Part shown: positions 26,563 through 35,802 of the stretch, piece after piece
Position numbering within the stretch: the first letter of the stretch is position 1
Layout: every line of letters starts with the position of its first letter
Assembly (NCBI GenBank): GCA_017305715.1
Contig: JAFKKG010000008.1
Coordinates: 1-64,000, forward strand
Reading direction: 5' to 3'
Length of the DNA stretch: 64,000 nt
From: Hyphomicrobiales bacterium
Lineage (GTDB): Bacteria; Pseudomonadota; Alphaproteobacteria; Rhizobiales; Xanthobacteraceae
Position numbers and translations under genes: made by a program
The notes under the pieces: model-generated
Seen by the model: the letters and a program-made list of their open reading frames with translations, nothing else
Databases searched by the model: none
Told to the model about the DNA's origin: nothing

Positions 26563-27366
26563 TCAGAACCGGGCCGCGGTCTCCCGTATCTTTCGTTTGG
26601 ATAGTTTGAATTGCGTGTAGCCAAGAACCTGCTCCATCGCGGCCTTGGCTTTTTTGGCGTTGCCCGAACCGATGGCGCGCGCTGCTGCCGCATGATTTGG
26701 CAGGTTGTCTTCAAACCAGCCCGAGCTTCCGACAGCGACAAGGAAAACGGTGCTGAGCATCGTGTCGATTGTTCCCCTGAAACCCTGCAGGACCGGATTA
26801 TGCGTTGCGTCCAGGATCGCCAAATGGAATGCCTTGTCGGCGGCGATGGCGCTTGCCTGATCGTGCGAGGTTTCCATCGCCACGAGAGCAGCCTCGATCC
26901 GCGAACGATCCGCCTTGGTGCTGCGCTCGGCCGCCATGGCCGCGGCAGCCGGCTCAATGATCATGCGAACTTCCTGGATGGCGAGAAGAAGGTCGGGGTC
27001 CGGTTCATCGGTCCCGACCAGCCAGCCGAGGACATCCCGATCGAGGAGACTCCAATCCCTGCGCGGCAGCACATGCGTGCCGTGTCGGGGACGTACGCTC
27101 ACAAGTCCCTTGCCGGCCAGTATCTTGATCGCTTCGCGTATGACGCCGCGCCCGACGCCAAATCGACTTTCCAGACTCGGCTCCGGCGGCAACGCCGCTC
27201 CCACCGGAATGACGTCTTGCGCAATCTCGCGGCCGAGCGTCGTCAGCACCGTTTGAATGCGACCAGGCTTGGTTCGTTTCTCGGAAGGCTTTGTACGATG
27301 AGGAGCCACGGCGTTCGCCTCGCTGACAAGCAAGCTATTCCACAAATAGCCGACCCTGACAATCAT
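26563..27366 (-). CDS. GntR/FCD-family regulator of the ABC operon
   Basis: A 267-residue regulator whose winged helix at about 35-100 reads LGREIAQDVIPVGAALPPEPSL, then FGVGRGVIREAIKILAGKGL and RPRHGTHVLPR. The FCD domain carries the spaced residues of the FadR-like group (EVRMIIEPAAAAMAAER, DKAFHLAILDATHNP, NHAAAARAI). It is only distantly like the oxalate GntR protein and its DNA-recognition helix differs, so it likely controls the ABC operon that follows. The ATG at 27366 has no clear ribosome site, and the true start may be a few codons further in. Confidence 0.88.
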   Translation of the reverse strand: MIVRVGYLWNSLLVSEANAVAPHRTKPSEKRTKPGRIQTVLTTLGREIAQDVIPVGAALPPEPSLESRFGVGRGVIREAIKILAGKGLVSVRPRHGTHVLPRRDWSLLDRDVLGWLVGTDEPDPDLLLAIQEVRMIIEPAAAAMAAERSTKADRSRIEAALVAMETSHDQASAIAADKAFHLAILDATHNPVLQGFRGTIDTMLSTVFLVAVGSSGWFEDNLPNHAAAARAIGSGNAKKAKAAMEQVLGYTQFKLSKRKIRETAARF

Positions 27367-28069
27367 CCGACGTTAAACATCCGATGATGGGACGTGCAGC
27401 GCGGCAATGCCGCCCAATGTCCTGCGGCATTTTGTCAGGGCCGGCCGACGCGCTTCACGCCGCGCAGGAGCGCTTGCAACTTAGGACTTCGCGAATATCG
27501 GTGAGTGGCGTCTGCCTGCCCAGTACCGCTTTGCGCCACAAAAGCTGTCGTTCAAACTATGCGTACAGCGGCGAGGTCGAGGATTGAGTCCCTCCCCGCC
27601 CGGAACGGGAAAGATGGCCCACTCGCCCGCTACATCAGCGCGGCGTTGATCCACAGATGGGTATATCGGGGTTCATGGGAGGACCGCGAACATCAGCGGG
27701 ATGTTGACGAACGCCCGCCCAGCACGCCAGACGCCTGATCTCCCGGAAGGAGTCGAATGCCATGTCGTTGTCGCCCCGGCGGCGCCCGATGCGCTGGAGA
27801 CGGCGGTGGCGATGGTGGCCACGAACAGCCCGATCACGACGCCCTCGCCGTGCTTTAGTCTTCTGGTCTCGGTTACCGGCTCCGGCATTCCTTTCGGCAC
27901 GCTGAAATGGAGGACGCCTGACCTGGTATATCTGAAGGCTTCCGGACCGCCCTCGACCGACCTGATCCACTCGCCTCCCATCGCGCCAGACATTCAAAAA
28001 ACGTCAACAATACTGCCTATTTTTATCCCTCACCCGGCACGAGGACGGGCCTCTTTTCGTGTTGACTTG
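27367..28069. other. Intergenic region without a convincing gene
   Basis: About 700 bases separate the ABC-operon regulator from the CBS-protein gene. A short inverted pair, ATCATC and GATGAT around CGACGTTAAACATCC at 27362-27388, overlaps the regulator's start and may be its own operator. A minus-strand reading frame of 106 codons (27673-27993) has one hydrophobic stretch but no ribosome site and no recognisable family, so I do not call it. TTGACT at 28063-28068 is the likely -35 for the CBS gene. Confidence 0.5.
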
Positions 28070-28086
28070 TGGCATTATGTATACCA
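28070..28086. promoter_or_regulatory. Oxalate-regulon operator candidate, site 6
   Basis: TGGCATTATGTATACCA matches TGGYAT-N5-ATRCCA fully. TTGACT lies two bases upstream, the same arrangement as at the antiporter gene. It lies 33 nt before the CBS-protein ATG, 5.6 kb from the rest of the island and beyond an unrelated operon. Confidence 0.7.
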
Positions 28087-28119
28087 CAATTGCTGACAGT
28101 TCATCCCAAGGAGGTTGCC

Positions 28120-28548
28120 ATGCAAGTCGGAGATATCCTGCGCAAGAAAGCCGCCCGCGTCGCAACGGTTCGCATGAACGAGACGGTTGCCATCGCCGCC
28201 CAGCTGATGCGCTCCGGCAATATCAGCGCGCTCGTGGTCAAGGACGTCGTTCGCACCGAGGGCAATACGGCGGTCGGCATGTTCACCGAGCGCGACGTGG
28301 TGCGCGCGATCGCCGAGCATGGCGCGGCCGGCGCCAATCTGCGCGTCTCGCAACTCATCTCGGTGCAGCAGCTGGTGTCGTGCAGTTCACGGGATTCGCT
28401 CGAGCATGTTCGCCATCTCATGAACCGGCATCACATCCGCCATTTGCCGGTCATCGACAATTACAGCCTGATCGGCGTCGTCAGCATCCGCGACATCTCG
28501 ACCGCGTTCGACGAGGAAGCCAACGCCCAGTTGGCGATTTCGGCCTGA
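28120..28548 (+). CDS. Stand-alone CBS-pair protein
   Basis: The ATG follows AAGGAGG. The 142-residue protein is a single Bateman module: CBS 1 at about 8-65 (ARVATVRMNETVAIAAQLM, VGMFTERDVVRAI) and CBS 2 at about 78-135 (LVSCSSRDSLEHVRHLMNRHHIRHLPVID, LIGVVSIRDIS). CBS pairs bind adenine nucleotides or SAM and sense energy state. No enzymatic or membrane domain is attached. It lies 107 nt before a PanE-like reductase and carries a candidate oxalate operator, so it may tune oxalate or CoA metabolism. Confidence 0.92.
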   Translation: MQVGDILRKKAARVATVRMNETVAIAAQLMRSGNISALVVKDVVRTEGNTAVGMFTERDVVRAIAEHGAAGANLRVSQLISVQQLVSCSSRDSLEHVRHLMNRHHIRHLPVIDNYSLIGVVSIRDISTAFDEEANAQLAISA

Positions 28549-28655
28549 CATTCGTTTCAAACGGCTAGCGGCAACGCGCCGTTCCGAGTCGACCTTTTGC
28601 GCCGGCCTCGCCTCGATGCCGGAAGCGTCAACCATTGGCCTTTGCGGAACACCTC

Positions 28656-29675
28656 ATGAAGATCTGCATCTACGGCGCCGGCGCGATCGGCGGCTATCTC
28701 GGTGTGCAGCTGGCGCGCGCCGGCGTCGACGTCAGCCTGGTGGCGCGCGGCGCCCATCTCGCCGCGATGCGCGCGGGTGGGCTCAAGCTGCTGATCGGCG
28801 ATGAGGAGCGCGTGGTGCATCCGCGCTGCACCGACGATCCGGCGGAACTCGAGGTGCAGGATTACGTCATCATCTGCCTGAAGGCGCATTCCATCACCGG
28901 CGTACTCGGCCAGATGCAGCCGCTGCTCGCACCGCACACCCGCATCGTCACCGCGGTCAACGGCATTCCCTACTGGTACTTCCATAGGCACGGCGGCGCG
29001 CTCGAGGGTTCGACGCTGGAGAGCATCGATCCCGGCGGACGACAATGGCGCGAACTGACACCGCAGCGTGCGATCGGCTGCATCGTCTATCCCGCGACCG
29101 AGATCGAGGCGCCCGGCGTGATCCGCCACGTCTATGGCGACCGCTTCCCGCTCGGCGAGCCCTCCGGGGAGACCACCAACAGCGTGCAGCGGCTGGCGGA
29201 CGTCTTCGTCAAGGCCGGCATGCAGGCGCCGGTGCTCGATCGCATCCGGGACGAAATCTGGCTCAAGCTGTGGGGCAATGTCTGCCTCAACCCGATCAGC
29301 GCCCTCACCCACGCCACGCTCGATGTGATCTGCAGCGATCCGGCAACGCGCGCGCTGTCGAAGGCGATCATGGTCGAGGCGCAGACCATTGCGGAAAGCT
29401 TTGGCGTCAAGTTCCGCGTCGATGTCGAACGCCGCATCGAGGGCGCGCGTAAAGTCGGCGCGCACAAGACGTCAATGCTGCAGGATCTCGAACGCAGCCG
29501 CCCGATGGAGATCGATCCCCTGGTCACCGTGGTGCAGGAAATGGGACGGCTCACCAAAATTCCGACGCCGGCGCTCGACGCCGTGCTGGCGCTGGTCGCC
29601 CAGCGCGCCACCATCGCCGGCCTCTATGACGGCACGGTCCGTCCCGCGGACAGGCGAGCCCCGGCCTTCGCATGA
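28656..29675 (+). CDS. PanE-like reductase (ketopantoate reductase family; candidate oxalyl-CoA reductase)
   Basis: A 339-residue NADP-dependent reductase. The Rossmann motif CIYGAGAIGGYLGVQLARAG lies at residues 4-23. The C-terminal domain has the catalytic-lysine helix (RDEIWLKLWGNVCLNPISALT) and the ERSRPMEIDPLV motif found in ketopantoate reductases. The family includes PanE (pantothenate synthesis) and PanE2 of Methylobacterium extorquens, which reduces oxalyl-CoA to glyoxylate. Its position after a CBS gene with an oxalate-type operator favours the second role, which would add an assimilation branch. The chosen ATG opens the Rossmann fold; a TTG seven codons upstream is less likely. Confidence 0.85.
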   Translation: MKICIYGAGAIGGYLGVQLARAGVDVSLVARGAHLAAMRAGGLKLLIGDEERVVHPRCTDDPAELEVQDYVIICLKAHSITGVLGQMQPLLAPHTRIVTAVNGIPYWYFHRHGGALEGSTLESIDPGGRQWRELTPQRAIGCIVYPATEIEAPGVIRHVYGDRFPLGEPSGETTNSVQRLADVFVKAGMQAPVLDRIRDEIWLKLWGNVCLNPISALTHATLDVICSDPATRALSKAIMVEAQTIAESFGVKFRVDVERRIEGARKVGAHKTSMLQDLERSRPMEIDPLVTVVQEMGRLTKIPTPALDAVLALVAQRATIAGLYDGTVRPADRRAPAFA

Positions 29676-29898
29676 CCCGCCAGGCCCGCTTCAAGAGATC
29701 AACGTGAAGACTGCCGCGCGATTGTATTGCCGATCGACTTGCGATAAGCACGGCCGCCCCTTGCCCAGGGGGCTGCCGCATCCATGCCACGGCCCATTCC
29801 GTTCTTTCGCGCAACGCGCATCGTGGACGGAAATTCCGGGCCCGGCGCCGGGCTCAACAAAAATCCAGCACAACCAGTGAACCAGTGAAAGAGAAAGT

Positions 29899-30960
29899 AT
29901 GGCGCGCAACATTCTGATCCTCGGGGCCTCGTACGGTTCGTTGCTGGGAACGAAACTCCTGATGGCCGGCCACAACGTCACCCTGGTCTGCCGGAAGAAG
30001 ACGGCGGACCTGATCAACCGCGACGGCACCGAAGTCCGCATCAAGCTGCGCGACGAGCCCAATCACCGCTCGATCTTCTCGCGCGACCTGCCCGGCAAGC
30101 TCGACGCGGTCACGCCCGCCGAGGTCGACGTCTCCCGTTACGACCTGGTCGGCCTTGCGATGCAGGAGCCGCAATATACCAACCACACGATCCGGGTCCT
30201 GATGATCAAGATCGCCGAGGCGAAGCTGCCTTGCCTGTCGATCATGAACATGCCGCCGCTGCCCTATCTGAAGCGGATCCCGGCATTGGCGGACATGGAC
30301 CTCGAAGAGGCCTACACCAATGCGCTGGTGTGGGAGCGGTTCAAGCCCGGGCTGGTGTCGCTCTGCTCGCCCGACCCGCAGGCCTTCCGTCCGCCGGAAG
30401 AGCCGGCGAATGTCCTGCATGTCGGCCTGCCCACCAATTTCAAGGCGGCGGCCTTCGAAGACGAGACGCACAACAGACTGCTGCGCGAATTGGAAAGCGA
30501 TATCGACGCGGTGAAGCTGGATGGCCAGGACGTCCCGGTGAAGCTGAAAGTGTTCGATTCCCTGTTCGTCCCACTCGCAAAATGGTCGATGCTGCTGACC
30601 GGAAACTACCGTTGCATCACGCCGAACGAACCGCAGTCGATCCGCGACGCGGTGCATGGCGACCTGAAACGGTCGCAGGCGATCTATGACCATGTCGACG
30701 GCATCGCGCGGCGTCTCGGCGCCGATCCGCAGGATCAGGTGCCTTTCGCCAAATACGCAAAAGCCGCCGAAAGCCTGCTCAAGCCGTCATCGGCGGCACG
30801 CGCCGTCGCCAGCGGCGCCCCGTTCATCGAACGGGTCGATCTGCTGGTGAAGCTGATTTCGCATCAGCTTGGTGCGCCGAATGCCGAGATCGACAACACG
30901 GTTCAGGTCGTCGACCAGAAACTGAGCGAGAAGATCGTCGGAGGCGGATACGGCGCGTAA
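29899..30960 (+). CDS. Ketopantoate-reductase-like dinucleotide-binding protein
   Basis: A 353-residue protein beginning NILILGASYGSLLGTKLLMAG, a Rossmann nucleotide motif in which the usual GxGxxG is GASYGS. The TLVCRKKTADLIN stretch that follows is typical of PanE-like proteins. The rest (PPLPYLKRIPALADMDLEEAY; FDSLFVPLAKWSMLLTGNYRC) differs from PanE and lacks the ERSRPMEID motif seen in the gene upstream. It lies 223 nt after that gene in the same direction, with no feature I can name between them. The substrate is unknown. A terpene- or sugar-acid reductase role is as likely as pantothenate synthesis. Confidence 0.75.
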   Translation: MARNILILGASYGSLLGTKLLMAGHNVTLVCRKKTADLINRDGTEVRIKLRDEPNHRSIFSRDLPGKLDAVTPAEVDVSRYDLVGLAMQEPQYTNHTIRVLMIKIAEAKLPCLSIMNMPPLPYLKRIPALADMDLEEAYTNALVWERFKPGLVSLCSPDPQAFRPPEEPANVLHVGLPTNFKAAAFEDETHNRLLRELESDIDAVKLDGQDVPVKLKVFDSLFVPLAKWSMLLTGNYRCITPNEPQSIRDAVHGDLKRSQAIYDHVDGIARRLGADPQDQVPFAKYAKAAESLLKPSSAARAVASGAPFIERVDLLVKLISHQLGAPNAEIDNTVQVVDQKLSEKIVGGGYGA

Positions 30961-31006
30961 CGCGGGATGGCGGCCACGTGGCAACGGCCACGCGGCCACC
31001 CGCCTG

Positions 31007-31201
31007 CTACCACCGCCAGACCGATCCGAGCCAGGGATTGATGGTGATCGTTCCCGGGGGATAGCCGCCGAACGGCGGGGGCGTCGTGCAGCCGACGATA
31101 ACGACCGTTTCGCGGCCGCCGCTGACGGTCTCGAGCTGTTCGAGGCTTAGATTTTCGCAATCTGCGTCCGTCTTCAGATTCAGGGAATTGCTCATGATCA
31201 T
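31007..31201 (-). CDS. Double-glycine-leader peptide precursor 2 (bacteriocin-like)
   Basis: The product has 62 or 64 residues, depending on which of two ATGs (31195 or 31201) is used; neither has a strong ribosome site. Residues NLSLEQLETVSGG end a leader of the same type as the peptide at 582, sharing LS-x-x-QL-x-x-V-x-GG. The 35-residue core starts RETVVIVGC. It holds one Cys, a Pro/Gly-rich middle (TTPPPFGGYPPG) and an aromatic tail (NPWLGSVWRW). It is unlike the first peptide's core. It follows the hydrolase gene on the same strand with a CRP-type site between. No exporter gene is nearby. Confidence 0.7.
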   Translation of the reverse strand: MIMSNSLNLKTDADCENLSLEQLETVSGGRETVVIVGCTTPPPFGGYPPGTITINPWLGSVWRW

Positions 31202-31279
31202 CTTGTCCGTTCGCCAGGGTTGATGTTCCGGGCCTCTGCGGCCCTTGGTCCCAACATGCCTCACCTCTTGCGGACAGAC

Positions 31280-31295
31280 CGTGACCTCGATCACC
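31280..31295. promoter_or_regulatory. CRP-type palindrome upstream of the second double-glycine peptide
   Basis: CGTGA-CCTCGA-TCACC differs from the site before the first peptide gene at only two positions of sixteen. It lies 78 nt before the outer ATG (84 before the inner one), against 76 nt at the first peptide gene. Shared spacing makes chance unlikely, though the regulator is unknown. Confidence 0.55.
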
Positions 31296-31322
31296 CAGCG
31301 AATGGCCTCGCCGCCCGGCTTC

Positions 31323-32321
31323 TCAGCGAGCCGCACCCGCAGCGGCAAGATGCTCGCGAAAGAACCTGACGATGCTGGAGTCGAAATCGCGGTGAAAACC
31401 TGCCCTGTCGAAGCCGGCCGGATCAGAACAAAAGCGCGGCAGGTTGGCCGCGAACTGCGGTGTGCAAGGCGGCAGAAATGCAAAGTGTCCGGCCGGCACG
31501 ACGTGAACATCCGGCTTGCCCGGCAGGCGGCTGGCGGTAAGCGCGGAGTGTTTCGGATCGACGCCGGCGCCTCCCAATTCAGATCGCCAGATCAGCAGCG
31601 GGATGTGGATCCCTGCCAGACCTTCCGAACTAAACGCAAAATTCACGGCCGTGTCGGCCAGTGCCGCGGCCCGGATTCGAGGCTCGTGCGGCAGGTTGGA
31701 TGGAATGTCGCCGCTGCGAAACTGCTCGCAACCTGGCGACTTGTTCGACTCCGGACAATAAGGCGCGATCCCGCGGAAATCCGGGTTGCCTCCCGCCAAC
31801 ACCAGGCCGGTATAGGCGCCGGCAGAGAAGCCGAAGAAGCCGATCCTGGCAGGATCGATGGCTGCGCGATCCTTCCAGTCGTCCAGCATGAAATCGAGCA
31901 AGCGGATGATATCGACCGGACGTGATGCCAGGACCGACAGGCTGTCGCGCTGCGACGAGTCCTTGCCGTTATCGCCGGGATGGTTGATGGCGGCCACGAC
32001 AAAGCCTGCATCGACCAAGGCTTCGACCACGTCGTCGTGACCGCCGAACCAGCCGCCACGGCCGTGCGAAACGACGACCAGCGGCAGCCCGGTGCCCGTG
32101 ACAGGACAATCCTTCGCGCCCGGAACCGAATCGATGAATTGCACCGTAAGATTGCCAAGCGGCACACGCTGCGGCTCCGCCGCGCACGGATACCAGATGG
32201 CGCCAGCCAGGCCGGGTGCGGAATCGAGAAGCTGGATGCCCGCCGCCTGCACGGGAGTGCCCAGGCAACAGAGCAGAACGGCGTAAGCCCAGCACCTCCT
32301 CGGCATCCATGCCCCAAGCAT
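31323..32321 (-). CDS. Secreted alpha/beta hydrolase (dienelactone hydrolase/PAF-acetylhydrolase-like)
   Basis: The 332-residue product begins with a signal peptide (MLGAWMPRRCWAYAVLLCC, cleavage near VQA-AG). The nucleophile elbow is GFSAG in RIGFFGFSAGAYTG. The oxyanion region is VVSHGRGGWFGGHDD, and the catalytic His lies in VVPAGHFAFLPPC. The order and spacing fit the PAF-acetylhydrolase/dienelactone hydrolase group, which cut esters in the periplasm. GGGAG before the ATG at 32321 supports this start; longer versions run into sequence shared with the divergent gene. The natural ester is unknown. Confidence 0.85.
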   Translation of the reverse strand: MLGAWMPRRCWAYAVLLCCLGTPVQAAGIQLLDSAPGLAGAIWYPCAAEPQRVPLGNLTVQFIDSVPGAKDCPVTGTGLPLVVVSHGRGGWFGGHDDVVEALVDAGFVVAAINHPGDNGKDSSQRDSLSVLASRPVDIIRLLDFMLDDWKDRAAIDPARIGFFGFSAGAYTGLVLAGGNPDFRGIAPYCPESNKSPGCEQFRSGDIPSNLPHEPRIRAAALADTAVNFAFSSEGLAGIHIPLLIWRSELGGAGVDPKHSALTASRLPGKPDVHVVPAGHFAFLPPCTPQFAANLPRFCSDPAGFDRAGFHRDFDSSIVRFFREHLAAAGAAR

Positions 32322-32457
32322 CGCGCTGTCTCCCTGATCCGGCGAGGCAAGTGTTTGAAAGACTGCGACTGAACTATGTCCGAATGTTCCGCTCTGCGGA
32401 AACAACAGCCTGCTTTTGCATGCTGGCGATGCCCTGACCCCCGCCCCGATCAGGTAG

Positions 32458-33540
<1,083 letters not shown>

Positions 33541-33560
33541 AGTTGGAGCGGCATCGGGAA

Positions 33561-33589
33561 GTTCACCTCTCCGATCGGGAGAGGTGAAC
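33561..33589. repeat. Perfect hairpin repeat
   Basis: GTTCACCTCTCC and GGAGAGGTGAAC form a perfect 12-bp stem around five bases. The CCTCTCC core resembles the REP arms near 10.5 kb. There is no T run, so termination is possible but not clear. Confidence 0.6.
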
Positions 33590-33638
33590 CGAAATCCGGG
33601 GCGAAGCGATTGGCGCCGACAAAAAAAGAGAAGAGCCC

Positions 33639-34607
33639 ATGAAAGCCTATGTGTACGGCGCCAACGGCCCTGAAATCACCGACGTTGCAAAACCCTCGCC
33701 AAAAGGCACGCAGGTGCTGGTCAAGGTCAGCGCCTGCGGCCTCAACCGCGCCGATCTCGGCATGACCAAGGGCCACGCCCATGGCGCTGCCGGCGGCGTC
33801 GGCACGGTGCTCGGCATGGAATGGGCCGGCGAAGTTGCCGCGCTCGGGCCGGACGCCAAGGGCGTCAAGGTCGGCGACAAGATCATGGGTTCGGGCGGCG
33901 CGGCATTTGCCGAATACACGCTCGCCGACCACGGAAGACTGTTCCGCGCGCCCTCCAACATGAATTTCGAGGAGGCCGCCACGCTGCCCGTGGCACTTGC
34001 CACCATGCACAATGCGGTCGTCACCAATGGCGCGCTGCAGGCGGGCCAGACCGTGCTGATCCAGGGCGCCAGTTCCGGCGTCGGCCTGATGGCGATGCAG
34101 ATCGCAAAATACAAGGGCGCGAAACTCGTGATCGGCTCCTCGACCGACGCGATGCGCCGCGGCCGCCTGAAGGAATTCGGCGCCGATCTTGCGGTGGATT
34201 CGAAAGATCCCGGCTGGGTCGATGAAGTGCTGAAGGCAACGGGTGGCGAGGGTGTCGACCTGATCGTCGACCAGGTTTCAGGCCCGGTCGCGAACCAGAA
34301 TCTCAAGGCCACCAGGGTCAAGGGCCGCATCGTCAATGTCGGCCGGCTCGGCGGCACCCACGGCGATTTCAACTTCGATCTGCACGCCGCGCGCCGCATC
34401 AACTATATCGGCGTCACCTTCCGCACCCGCACCATGGAAGAAGTCCGTGAAATCTTTGACGAGGTCCGGAAAGATATCTGGCCGGCGGTGGAATCCCGAA
34501 CACTGCAATTGCCGATCGACAAGGTTTTTCCGTTTGACGAGATCGGAAAAGCATTCGAGCACATGGAAGCCAACAAGCATCTTGGGAAGATCGTGGTGAC
34601 GCTGTAG
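33639..34607 (+). CDS. Zinc-less medium-chain dehydrogenase (NADPH:quinone reductase-like)
   Basis: A 322-residue MDR protein. The N-terminal GroES-like domain (about 1-125) lacks the structural and catalytic zinc cysteines, as in quinone oxidoreductases, and has LGMEWAGEVAALG. The nucleotide domain has the motif VLIQGASSGVGLMAMQIAKYKG and then GSSTDAMRRGRLKEFGADLAVDS. NADPH would be the donor, with quinones, enones or related compounds as acceptors. A long lysine- and glutamate-rich linker precedes the C-terminus. It lies in line with the nitronate monooxygenase and an orphan Bug protein, possibly as one transcription unit. Confidence 0.9.
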   Translation: MKAYVYGANGPEITDVAKPSPKGTQVLVKVSACGLNRADLGMTKGHAHGAAGGVGTVLGMEWAGEVAALGPDAKGVKVGDKIMGSGGAAFAEYTLADHGRLFRAPSNMNFEEAATLPVALATMHNAVVTNGALQAGQTVLIQGASSGVGLMAMQIAKYKGAKLVIGSSTDAMRRGRLKEFGADLAVDSKDPGWVDEVLKATGGEGVDLIVDQVSGPVANQNLKATRVKGRIVNVGRLGGTHGDFNFDLHAARRINYIGVTFRTRTMEEVREIFDEVRKDIWPAVESRTLQLPIDKVFPFDEIGKAFEHMEANKHLGKIVVTL

Positions 34608-34640
34608 CTTCGCGTCCCGGGCGCGGCGTAGCGCGTCCTC

Positions 34641-35633
34641 ATGGGGAGGCTCAGCGTGGTTCTTCGTCGCACGGCGATCTTTCTGATCGCAACCGGTATT
34701 CTGGCAATCGCTTCGATCGGCGGCGCGGCGGCGCTGGATTATCCGACGCGGCCGGTGCGCTGGGTGGTCGGCTTCGCGCCAGGCGGCGCCAACGATATTT
34801 TGGCGCGGTTGATCGGCGCGCGGCTGTCGGAGCGGCTCGGCCAGCCATTCGTGATCGAGAACAAGCCCGGCGCGGGCGGCAATATCGGCGCGGAATCGGT
34901 GATCAATGCCGAACCCGACGGCTACACCGTGCTGCTGGTCAACCCTTCCAACTTCATCAACACCTCGCTCTACGCCAATCTGAAATTCTACTTCCCGCGC
35001 GATGTCGCACCGGTCGCTTCGTTCATCCGGGTGCCGAACGTGATGACGGTCGGCAAGGCCGTCGAGGCGAAGACGCTTCCCGAGTTCATCGCTTACGCCA
35101 AGGCCAATCCGGGCAAGGTCAACATGGCGTCGGCCGGCACCGGCACGTCGACGCATCTATCCGGCGAATTGTTCATGGTGATGGCCGACGTCAAAATGCA
35201 GCACGTGCCCTACCGCGGCGCAGGACCCGCGGTGTCGGACATGCTCGGCGGCCAGGTCCAGCTCATCTTCGACAGCATGCCCTCGATCATCCCGCACATC
35301 CGCTCCGGCGCCCTGCGCGCGCTGGCGGTCACGACGGCCGCACGGTCTTCCCAATTGCCGGACGTTCCGGCCATTGCCGAAGCCGTGCCGGGCTATGAGG
35401 CCAGCGCGCTGTTCGGCATGGCCGCGCCGAAAAACACGCCGAAGGAAATCATCGACAGGCTGAACAGGGAAATCAATGCGGTGCTGGCCGACCCCGACAC
35501 GCAGAAGCGGCTGGTCGAACTCGGCGGCGACCCCGTGATAGGCCCGCCGGAAGCGTTTGGGGCGCTGATATCGGCCGAAACCGAAAAATGGAAAAGGGTG
35601 ATCGAGGGCGCCGGGATCGCGAAGGTGGAGTAG
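34641..35633 (+). CDS. Orphan Bug-family binding protein
   Basis: A 330-residue TctC/Bug-type protein with a signal peptide (about 1-30, RRTAIFLIATGILAIASIGG). The mature part shows LDYPTRPVRWVVGFAPGGANDILAR, the NKPGAGGNIGAESVINAEPDGYT motif and VPYRGAGPAVSDMLGGQVQL. No permease lies nearby. Such orphan receptors are abundant in Bradyrhizobium and related bacteria and probably share permeases or serve as sensors. It starts 33 nt after the quinone-reductase-like gene. A basic N-terminal start a few codons downstream is possible. Confidence 0.92.
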   Translation: MGRLSVVLRRTAIFLIATGILAIASIGGAAALDYPTRPVRWVVGFAPGGANDILARLIGARLSERLGQPFVIENKPGAGGNIGAESVINAEPDGYTVLLVNPSNFINTSLYANLKFYFPRDVAPVASFIRVPNVMTVGKAVEAKTLPEFIAYAKANPGKVNMASAGTGTSTHLSGELFMVMADVKMQHVPYRGAGPAVSDMLGGQVQLIFDSMPSIIPHIRSGALRALAVTTAARSSQLPDVPAIAEAVPGYEASALFGMAAPKNTPKEIIDRLNREINAVLADPDTQKRLVELGGDPVIGPPEAFGALISAETEKWKRVIEGAGIAKVE

Positions 35634-35723
35634 CGGCGGACGAAAAGCGGATGCCGTCATGCCCGGCGCCGGATCGCGACAAAAACATATTTATTTTCAA
35701 TATGTTATAACGCAGCCGCGCTG

Positions 35724-35739
35724 TGTGACGTAGGTCACG
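35724..35739. promoter_or_regulatory. CRP-type palindrome upstream of the TPR gene
   Basis: TGTGA-CGTAGG-TCACG matches GTGA-N6-TCAC and lies 63 nt before the TPR gene's ATG. It is one of four such sites in the window, all 63-78 nt before genes for secreted or peptide products. Confidence 0.5.
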
Positions 35740-35802
35740 GCGACGTCAGGCAATAAGAGCGACATTCCGGCCAACAAATGATTTGGCAAACAGGGGTGTC
35801 CA

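Noticed and set aside
27673-27993. 106-codon minus-strand frame with one hydrophobic stretch
   Set aside because: No ribosome site, no recognisable family and no neighbour coupling; it may be remnant DNA.
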